From assembly GCA_025355855.1 (NCBI GenBank), contig JANXYU010000034.1:1-48597 (forward strand): a DNA stretch of 48,597 nucleotides. The letters are read 5' to 3'. Positions 33,817 to 39,444 of the stretch are shown here, piece after piece (position 1 is the stretch's first letter; each line of letters starts with the position of its first letter). Under the pieces are notes generated by a model. It searched no databases, was not told the DNA's origin, and saw only the letters and a program-made list of their open reading frames with translations. The position numbers were made by a program, and so were the translations under genes. This DNA is from Actinomycetota bacterium. GTDB lineage: Bacteria > Actinomycetota > JAHEXW01.

Positions 33817-34689
33817 CTAGGATATTACCTCGACGGGAGAGAAGACGCTCCGATATTTCTTGAGCGTGCCCTCGCTGATCTCACTGGTTACCGGGTCTTC
33901 CAGCGCGGCATGGAAGCGCTCCTGGTAATGGTTCTTGATGTACGTTAAAACGTTCTCGATCTCGGCTTCTTTGCTGGGTATGACGTGAACCTTCAGGCGA
34001 GCCGCGATCCGCCCGTCGGTGAGAAGCTCCGGTTCGACGACGCGCGGCCGTTCCACGATTATCTTGCTCAAACGCTCCAAATCAACGACCAGGTCGTCCA
34101 GCCACTGCTTAAGACTCTTGCGTCCGATATCCCCGGGCAGAACGAGATTGATGAAATGAGGCACGTAACCGAGGGGATAGCGAGTCACGTTGATGACGAT
34201 TCCGTTCGGCACAACGACACTGGCGCCGTTGACCAAAGCGATTTTCGTCGTCCGCACATTCAATTCCTCAACCAAGCCCACGGCATCGGGTGCGCCAGCC
34301 AGATGCAGAATGACGAAATCACCGGCGGAATAGATGCCTTCCAATAATATGAAGAAGCCGGCAATGATGTCCTTGACCATACTTTGCGCGCCTAGACCGA
34401 CCGCGATGCCCAGTAAGCTAAGACCGGCGACCAGAGAGACAGGGTCCAGCCCGAACTCCCTCAGAATCATGGCTATAGCGACAAACCCGACGAAGTATTT
34501 CAGCAGTCCGCGAGCTACACCGCGCAAAGTTTGGAACCGCTTGCTGTTTGGCTTGACTCCAACCAAGGCGCGGCCGATTACGCCGCGGCCGATCAAATAG
34601 GCAATGAGCGCAACTATCAGGATCAACCCGATGCGAGAACCATGAATGATGAAGGTGTCTAGGGACACCTTGAAAGAACCTATACTCAT
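33817..34689 (-). CDS. MscS family mechanosensitive channel
   Basis: Small-conductance channel protein of about 290 aa. There are three N-terminal helices, the third being the pore helix region (AGLSLLGIAVGLGAQSMVKDIIAGFFILLE), followed by the beta domain (IYSAGDFVILHLAGAPDAVGLVEELNVRTTKI and VVPNGIVINVTRYP) and an alpha/beta C-terminal domain. It opens under membrane tension to release osmolytes. ATG 34689 is placed 6 nt after TATAAT on the minus strand, again a leaderless layout; TTG 34707 is an alternative. Confidence 0.9.
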   Translation of the reverse strand: MSIGSFKVSLDTFIIHGSRIGLILIVALIAYLIGRGVIGRALVGVKPNSKRFQTLRGVARGLLKYFVGFVAIAMILREFGLDPVSLVAGLSLLGIAVGLGAQSMVKDIIAGFFILLEGIYSAGDFVILHLAGAPDAVGLVEELNVRTTKIALVNGASVVVPNGIVINVTRYPLGYVPHFINLVLPGDIGRKSLKQWLDDLVVDLERLSKIIVERPRVVEPELLTDGRIAARLKVHVIPSKEAEIENVLTYIKNHYQERFHAALEDPVTSEISEGTLKKYRSVFSPVEVIS

Positions 34690-34734
34690 GAGGAGATTAT
34701 AATCCAAACGCGACGCCCATAGGGGCGTACTTGT

Positions 34735-35991
34735 TTATAACGCTTCTTTGTCGGCGGCATCCAAGACGTGGTCGATATACGTCTTTAGAACCGGCGGCAG
34801 GCCCGGGATATCGATATTCAGGAAACCGCGCGTAATCGTCGACATTGCCTCGTCTTTGGTTAGGCCGCGAGTTTGCAGGTATTCGACTTCTTCCTCGGCG
34901 ATCGGTGAAATGGCCGCTTCGTGCGAGAGCTCCGCTTGCGGCGCGCCAACGGCTGCCAGAGCGGGTATAGCCCATATTTGCGCTTTATCTGAAAACAACA
35001 TGCCCCGGCAATCCAGGTGCGCTTTTGATTCGTTGACATAGCTGATCAAGTCGCCGCGCGCGTAGATCTGGCTCTCGTCATAGCCTACGGTACGGGCGAT
35101 CGATTCAGCGCTGGTGTCCTTGCCCTTAAGAACGGCTTTCGACCCGACGTCGATATAGGAGTCTTTCTTGCCGGAGATGATCGTGTTAAACCGAGCGCGA
35201 GAGTTATCGCCGTTGAGGTAGGCGGCTGGGAACATCTGAATGGATCTTACCGGTTTCATAAGGATGTAGTTGTTGATAAAGGTTGCGTTCTCCTCGATTA
35301 TCGTGCCGCTGCGAGGGCGAACGTCAAAGCTTTCCGCCCAGTTGTGAATCATTGTGAACATCATGCTCGCGTTCTTGCGAACGAAGAATTCCGAGATACC
35401 CAGGTGTATGCCGTGTTCGACTTTTGTATTAACCGTGCAACCGGTTATTATCTGGCAATCAGCGCCTTCGTCGACAACAATCATGTTGTGGACGTTCTGG
35501 CTGACGTTATTCTCCGCGAGCAGCAGGCAAGCTTGAATCGGCTTTTCTATTTTTTGCCCAGGAAACACGTGGATGAAATAACCCCCGGTGTGTTCCATCT
35601 CGGCTTTAGCGGTGTATTTATCCTGGTCGACAGGCACTGCGGTCCACCACAGGTCTTGCACCCATTCGTACTTTTCTAGGGCCTCATTTGTGGACATGAT
35701 TTCCAGTTGTCCTTCGTAAGCTTCCTGGACTTTGCGGTAAATCGGGGTATGATCGACTTGAAAATAGCTGCCGGACCGGTATGTCTCATCCGCGTCCACC
35801 CCGGCGTACAGCGCCGCTTCGCGCATTTGGTTATCCAGAGATTTAAGTGTGGCAACCTCAGGCCGTTCGGCCGGGTCAATAAATGTAGACAGGTCAACGT
35901 CGGGTCCGAACTTAGCCGGCTTATCTTTTACCTTTTCGGCCGCCGCTCGCCACTCCGCCCTCTTACCTTTAAGTCTCTCTATTGCTGACAT
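34735..35991 (-). CDS. sufB: SufB/SufD-family Fe-S cluster scaffold protein
   Basis: Product of 418 aa with the right-handed beta-helix core of SufB/SufD proteins (MIVVDEGADCQIITGCTVN, GTIIEENATFINNYI, ISGKKDSYIDVG) and the C-terminal LSHEAAISPIAEEEVEYLQ with the conserved His/Glu of SufB. It ends with a helix after RGFLNIDIPGLPP. With SufC it builds Fe-S clusters. It overlaps SufC by 13 nt. No SufD, SufS or SufU is present, the minimal SufBC layout seen in archaea and early-branching anaerobes. Confidence 0.88.
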   Translation of the reverse strand: MSAIERLKGKRAEWRAAAEKVKDKPAKFGPDVDLSTFIDPAERPEVATLKSLDNQMREAALYAGVDADETYRSGSYFQVDHTPIYRKVQEAYEGQLEIMSTNEALEKYEWVQDLWWTAVPVDQDKYTAKAEMEHTGGYFIHVFPGQKIEKPIQACLLLAENNVSQNVHNMIVVDEGADCQIITGCTVNTKVEHGIHLGISEFFVRKNASMMFTMIHNWAESFDVRPRSGTIIEENATFINNYILMKPVRSIQMFPAAYLNGDNSRARFNTIISGKKDSYIDVGSKAVLKGKDTSAESIARTVGYDESQIYARGDLISYVNESKAHLDCRGMLFSDKAQIWAIPALAAVGAPQAELSHEAAISPIAEEEVEYLQTRGLTKDEAMSTITRGFLNIDIPGLPPVLKTYIDHVLDAADKEAL

Positions 35992-36725
35992 TTGTTGCAC
36001 CTCACACATTCCTCGTAGCCGTTCTCGCGTATCTCGGCGAACAGGTCGCGTGGATTTCCGTTGCACACGATGCTGCCGTGCATGAAGATGTGGCCAAAGT
36101 CAGCGTTAACGAATTCCAGGATATGGCCGGTGTGGGTGACGATCAAGCCGGCTTTGTTTCTATCGCCGGTCCGCCGCATTTCTTTCGTCTCAAGGATCTC
36201 AGCCATGGCGCCGCCGACGATGGCCATGTTGTCCAGGTCAACACCCGATTCAGGCTCGTCGAACATGGCAAAGTCCGGGTTTTGGGCCAGCAATTGCAGC
36301 ATCTCGGCCCGCTTGGCCTCGCCGCCAGAAAAGCCTTGATTGATATCGCGGTCCAACATCGGCACTAGGTTTAGACGCTCGGCTAAGGCCATCGTCTTGC
36401 CCTCGTCCTTGACGCCGCTGCAGATTTCGACCATTTGCCGGGTGGTAACGCCTCGCACGACCGGAGGACGTTGGAAAGCCAGGCCAATACCTGCTCGCGC
36501 CCGTTCATCTATTGTAGCGTTCGTGATGTCTTTTCCTTGAAAAGTGATTGTCCCTGCGGTGACCTCGTATCGCGGCATACCCATGATGACCATTAACAGC
36601 GTCGTCTTGCCGCTGCCGTTCGGGCCGAGCAAAGCATGAATCTCGCCCTTATTAATGGTGAGGTTGACTTTGTCTAGAATCGGTTTGCCGGCGATAGAAG
36701 CGGAGAGGTTCTTGATTTCAAGCAT
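35979..36725 (-). CDS. sufC: SufC ABC-type ATPase
   Basis: ATPase of 248 aa partnering SufB. Walker A is GPNGSGKTT near residue 34, the signature FSGGEAKRAEM, Walker B FAMFDEPESGVD and switch His in VTHTGH. SufC-specific spacing around GIGLAFQRPP is present. The C-terminus is extended by GYEECVRCNKCQQ, a C-x2-C-x2-C tail not found in E. coli SufC, which could bind metal or a cluster. Confidence 0.93.
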   Translation of the reverse strand: MLEIKNLSASIAGKPILDKVNLTINKGEIHALLGPNGSGKTTLLMVIMGMPRYEVTAGTITFQGKDITNATIDERARAGIGLAFQRPPVVRGVTTRQMVEICSGVKDEGKTMALAERLNLVPMLDRDINQGFSGGEAKRAEMLQLLAQNPDFAMFDEPESGVDLDNMAIVGGAMAEILETKEMRRTGDRNKAGLIVTHTGHILEFVNADFGHIFMHGSIVCNGNPRDLFAEIRENGYEECVRCNKCQQ

Positions 36726-36812
36726 CGCGCCCGCCTCCTTGCCTTGCTTATTGGGGATAGTAAAAAAACTATAGCATAGACTGCTTCACGAGCAATCTTC
36801 TTGGCAAGACAT

Positions 36813-36995
36813 TCAACCCGGCGCCCAGGCGGGCGAAGAATCGCAACCATTCAGGATGCCTATGGGGGAAAATTTCTGGGTTAAATCGCGGCTGCCGCAA
36901 TCCGGACAGGGCAAACCAGCTTCTTTTTCCTTAATTGTCGCCCGGACGGTTACCGTCTTGCCGCAACCACCGCATTCGAAATCATATTCCGGCAC
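36813..36995 (-). CDS. FmdB-family zinc ribbon protein
   Basis: Small regulator-like protein of 60 aa with two CxxC knuckles, ECGGCGK and CPDCGS, and the FmdB pattern MPEYDFEC...GLPCPDCGSRDLTQKFSP. The GTG start at 36995 follows GGAGG. These proteins are putative zinc-ribbon regulators of unknown target. It follows the small gene at 37069-37299 by 74 nt and may be the last gene of the arsR operon. Confidence 0.8.
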   Translation of the reverse strand: MPEYDFECGGCGKTVTVRATIKEKEAGLPCPDCGSRDLTQKFSPIGILNGCDSSPAWAPG

Positions 36996-37012
36996 TAGCG
37001 CACCTCCGGTGC

Positions 37013-37047
37013 GAGATTACAAAGAGTACAAGGAGTACAAAGATGAC
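37013..37047. repeat. AAGAGTACAAGGAGTACAAAG repeat, left arm
   Basis: Purine-rich tandem of GATTAC, AAAGAGTAC, AAGGAGTAC units just after the stop of the small gene at 37069-37299. The inverted counterpart is at 37304-37341. Related words occur at 17380-17466. It may be a small mobile or recombinogenic repeat. Confidence 0.6.
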
Positions 37048-37068
37048 GTGGGCGTAAAACCCTAGCAC

Positions 37069-37299
37069 TCATTCTTGCTCATTTGTCGGGTCCAGCGCTT
37101 CTCCATCAGAGCAGCAGCCTGAGCCGCGCCCAGGTCGCGTCGTTCCGTCATTGCGAGGAGCCTCATCTTTCGACGCGGCAAACTCCCCTTCATCTTCGTC
37201 GTTCCCGACCGGGAACCAGTTGATAGGTCCTCAACCACCGCCGAAGTCGCCGAAGTCTTCCGTTAATTTCTTCAAGATTTCCTCCCGTCTGCCTTCCAT
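37069..37299 (-). CDS. Putative small selenoprotein of unknown function (in-frame TGA 37233-37231)
   Basis: Unannotated by ordinary ORF rules because of one internal TGA. The start ATG 37299 has a perfect AAGGAG 6 nt upstream. The frame encodes MEGRREEILKKLTEDFGDF, then GGG, TGA (codon 23), GPINWFPVGN, an acidic middle, and a C-terminal GSGCCSDGEALDPTNEQE before a TGA at 37069-37071; 76 residues with the first TGA read. Sec23 in GGGUGP and the Cys62-Cys63 pair could form a redox or metal site. A 6-bp hairpin with a GGTC loop follows at the SECIS distance. The middle (37147-37189) resembles a common REP-like element. It lies directly downstream of ccdA (stop 37340) on the same strand. No family is recognised. 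Confidence 0.65.
37201..37216 (-). promoter_or_regulatory. Candidate SECIS hairpin (GTTCCC-GGTC-GGGAAC)
   Basis: On the minus strand GTTCCC pairs perfectly with GGGAAC around the loop GGTC. The loop begins 21 nt after the TGA at 37233-37231. Bacterial SECIS elements carry G in the first two loop positions, and E. coli fdhF has GGUC about 19 nt after UGA. This is the best SECIS match in the window. Confidence 0.65.
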
Positions 37300-37303
37300 A
37301 ATG

Positions 37304-37341
37304 AACTCCTTGTAATCCTCGTACTCTTTGTACTCTTGGTC
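37304..37341. repeat. AAGAGTACAAGGAGTACAAAG repeat, right arm (inverted)
   Basis: Reads on the minus strand as AAGAGTAC, AAAGAGTAC, GAGGATTAC, AAGGAG units, inverted relative to 37013-37047. The last unit supplies the Shine-Dalgarno of the small gene, and the first overlaps the 3' end of ccdA. The two arms thus bracket the small gene exactly. Confidence 0.6.
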
Positions 37342-37990
37342 ACACCCGCCACAGATAATATAGTCCTACGGCAATCAACGCAACGCCGCTTACAATATCG
37401 ACGTATTTCTTAGCCGACTGCATCTTTTTCAACCAAACCGTCGCCGCCCCGGCCACCGTGCCCAGGAATATCAGTGGAACGCCGTGGCCAATGCCAAAAA
37501 TAAACGCCAGAACCCCGCCAAACACCAGCCTACCCTCGCGCAGCGCCACCGCCAGGACCGGCGTTAAGTAGGAAATCCCGCACGGCCCCATAACAAAAGC
37601 GCCGATGACCCCCAGAATAATCGCCCCGAGTATGCCTCTGCGTTTAGTGGGGCCGAGATTGCCGTTCATAAAGCGCGGCAGGGGCAAACGATATACGCCC
37701 AAAAAACTTAAGCCGATCGCAATCAATATTATTCCGGCGAGGAGCGAAATCAAATACTGTTGCGTCCGAAAGAAGCCGCTTACCAGAGATATCGCCGCGC
37801 CGAGCAATCCAAAAACAACCGCCATGCCGAGTACAAACGCGCTGGACAAGACGAATCCCTGGCTCTTAGGAGCGTCGCCTTCCGAGGTTTCGTAAGCGAC
37901 ATACGTAAGAACGATCGGAAACATCGCCCACATGCAGGGGCTTAGAACCCCCGAGACGATACCCCAGCCGAGAGCTGCCAAATACGCCAT
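37340..37990 (-). CDS. ccdA: CcdA-family thiol-disulfide transmembrane protein
   Basis: Membrane protein of 216 aa with six helices that carries reducing equivalents from cytosolic thioredoxin to extracytoplasmic thioredoxin-like proteins. The two redox cysteines are in SPCMWAMFP (helix 1) and GPCGISYLTP (helix 4), both standard for CcdA/short DsbD. The start overlaps the stop of the Sec-thioredoxin gene by one base, and that protein is its obvious partner. Confidence 0.92.
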   Translation of the reverse strand: MAYLAALGWGIVSGVLSPCMWAMFPIVLTYVAYETSEGDAPKSQGFVLSSAFVLGMAVVFGLLGAAISLVSGFFRTQQYLISLLAGIILIAIGLSFLGVYRLPLPRFMNGNLGPTKRRGILGAIILGVIGAFVMGPCGISYLTPVLAVALREGRLVFGGVLAFIFGIGHGVPLIFLGTVAGAATVWLKKMQSAKKYVDIVSGVALIAVGLYYLWRV

Positions 37991-38430
37991 TACTTCACCA
38001 GCGCTTGAATCTCCGCGACCAGCGCGTCCTTAGCGACTTGCCCCGTCCAGTTCTTTGCCTCGCTGCCTTTGTTGTCAAACAAAAAGGTCATTGGGACGTA
38101 TTGGACATTATATTTGGACGCGACCGGCTCTTCCGAAGCGTTATCAACGAAGACGACCACGAAATTCATCTTGGATTTGTACTGGGGTTTCAACTCATCG
38201 ACCAACTGGCCCATCGCGATGCAGGTCGGTCAGGTCGCGCTCCGCAGTAACAACAACGTGGGTTTACCGCTGGCCAACGCCTTGTCGATGACCGGCTGAG
38301 ACGAGCCGTCGGAACCCCTGCCCGTCGAGGTAGAAGTCTGTTGGCTAAGCCGCGGCACCACGATGATCGCGGCGATTATCAGCACGCCGATAACGACGGC
38401 CGGTTTCCAATAATTTTTCACTGTTCGCAT
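37990..38430 (-). CDS. Membrane-anchored thioredoxin-like selenoprotein (UxxC active site)
   Basis: With the TGA at 38232-38230 read as selenocysteine this is one frame of 146 aa: signal anchor (VVIGVLIIAAIIVV), Ser/Thr/Gly linker, strand KPTLLLLRSAT, then the active site U-P-T-C (Sec67, Cys70), helix IAMGQLVDELK, strand MNFVVVFVDN and the cis-Pro loop YVPMTFLFD. The TGA falls exactly on the first Cys of CxxC, the nucleophile, the classic Cys-to-Sec position. Splitting it at TGA would leave two fragments, neither with an active site. ATG 38430 is very close to AGGAGGG; GTG 38421 may be the true start. It overlaps arsR and ccdA. Presumably extracytoplasmic, recharged by CcdA. Confidence 0.88.
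38196..38221 (-). promoter_or_regulatory. Candidate SECIS hairpin of the thioredoxin gene
   Basis: On the minus strand CATCG (nt 9-13 after TGA) pairs with CGATG (nt 30-34). After a 2-nt G-T bulge on the 3' side, CGA pairs with TTG (one G-U), leaving the loop TGGGCCAG. A G-rich loop at about nt 18-20 fits bacterial SECIS rules, but the stem is less perfect than that at 37201-37216. Confidence 0.4.
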
Positions 38431-38717
38431 CCCTCCTGGTATCTGGACTGAAGTTCACTGTGAATCGTCGTGCAAAACCATTTGAGTTTCTCACCGCACG
38501 CCGAGTACAGAATGCTGTTTCCGGCGCGGCGGCAGTTCAACAAACCGATCAGACGAAGATGGCGAAGGTGGTGCGATGTCAAAGGCTGTGATAAACCGGT
38601 GCGGGTCGCGATATCGCCGACACTTAGTTCCCCTTCGCCCACTAAGAGCAGGAAAATGTTGAACCGGTTCTCGTCTGAAAGATTTTTGAAGACCGCCAGC
38701 AATTCATCTGTTTTCAT
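38418..38717 (-). CDS. ArsR/SmtB family transcriptional regulator
   Basis: Winged-helix repressor of 99 aa: MKTDELLAVFKNLSDENRFNIFLLL, recognition region ELSVGDIATRTGLSQPLTSHHLRHLRLIGLL, then a beta-wing. The ArsR-type ELCVCDL metal site of helix 3 is absent (GELSVGD); cysteines instead occur in NCRRAGN, SACGEK and WFCTT, plus GCEQ at the tail. The inducer could be metal, metalloid or redox. ATG 38717 sits exactly at the predicted transcription start (leaderless). It overlaps the thioredoxin gene by 13 nt and heads that operon. Confidence 0.9.
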   Translation of the reverse strand: MKTDELLAVFKNLSDENRFNIFLLLVGEGELSVGDIATRTGLSQPLTSHHLRHLRLIGLLNCRRAGNSILYSACGEKLKWFCTTIHSELQSRYQEGCEQ

Positions 38718-38723
38718 TACTCT

Positions 38724-38752
38724 AGTATATAAACTTACCTTTATATTGTCAA
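38724..38752 (-). promoter_or_regulatory. arsR promoter with palindromic operator in the spacer
   Basis: On the minus strand TTGACA (38752-38747), 17-nt spacer, TATACT (38729-38724), then 6 nt to the arsR ATG, so the mRNA is leaderless. The spacer holds a perfect inverted repeat ATATAAA-N6-TTTATAT (38727-38746) overlapping the -10, the expected place for an ArsR repressor site. Confidence 0.85.
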
Positions 38753-38769
38753 CGGTTGGGCTTGGCCGG

Positions 38770-38797
38770 TTGCGTTTCATCCGCATCGGAGTAGAAT
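38770..38797 (+). promoter_or_regulatory. Probable dedA promoter
   Basis: TTGCGT (38770-38775), 16-nt spacer, TAGAAT (38792-38797), about 38 nt before the dedA start and divergent from the arsR promoter. AGGGGGT near 38817 could serve as its ribosome site. Confidence 0.45.
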
Positions 38798-38835
38798 AGG
38801 AAGTTGATTGTTTTTTAGGGGGTAAACCCGGACAT

Positions 38836-39444
38836 ATGGAAGCTTTCACCAACGCCATTTTAAACACCATCTCTCATTGGGGTCTCCCCGCAATCTTTCT
38901 ATTAATGACGCTAAGCAGTATGTGCATCCCCATTCCCAGCGAAGTAGTCCTGTTGTTCTCGGGCTATCTAGCCTTTCAAGGGCGTATGGACATCACCTGG
39001 ATCATAGTCATCAGCGTTCTCGGTAATGTGCTGGGCAGCCTTATCGCCTACTATATCGGGCTGGTGGGCGGACGGCCGCTCTTCCTGAAATACGGCAAAT
39101 ATGTCTTTGTCAAGGAACGTGAGCTTGATTGGGCTGAGCATTGGTTCGCGCGGTTCGGCCACGAGACAGTCTTTTTTGGCCGTATGGTACCGATGATAAG
39201 GGCGTTTATAAGCATACCGGCGGGCATCGCGGAAATGAACTTCGCGAAATTCAATATATACACGATATTGGGTTCGCTGCCGTGGTCGATTGGCCTAGTC
39301 TATGGCGGTTACGTGTTAGGCAGCCGTTGGCATCAAATCACCCAGTATTTTACGCTTGTGAGCGTAGTAGCCCTGGTGTTGGTGCTTGGTCTGGTCGCGG
39401 GTTTTTTGATTTGGCATGTAAGGAGAGGCGACCGTGTCAGATAA
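38836..39444 (+). CDS. DedA family membrane protein
   Basis: Product of 202 aa, SNARE-associated/VTT domain family. Typical features are the N-terminal re-entrant segment IPIPSEVVLLFSGYLA, the GxxLGxxxxYYxG motif (GNVLGSLIAYYIGLVGGRP), RFGHETVFFGRMVPMIRAFISIPAG with the essential Arg, and GSLPWSIGLVYGGYVLG. DedA proteins act as lipid-carrier (undecaprenyl phosphate) or phospholipid translocases. The 3' end overlaps the P-type ATPase gene by 11 nt. Confidence 0.9.
   Translation: MEAFTNAILNTISHWGLPAIFLLMTLSSMCIPIPSEVVLLFSGYLAFQGRMDITWIIVISVLGNVLGSLIAYYIGLVGGRPLFLKYGKYVFVKERELDWAEHWFARFGHETVFFGRMVPMIRAFISIPAGIAEMNFAKFNIYTILGSLPWSIGLVYGGYVLGSRWHQITQYFTLVSVVALVLVLGLVAGFLIWHVRRGDRVR

Noticed and set aside
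36787-36815. FmdB gene could read through its TGA into a short Cys-containing tail (MSCQEDCS)
   Set aside because: The tail is ten codons, no SECIS-like hairpin lies at the right distance, and FmdB proteins commonly end near here. A normal stop is simpler.
37013-37341. CRISPR-like array from the repeated purine words
   Set aside because: Units are adjacent and degenerate, without regular spacers; they are better described as inverted repeats.
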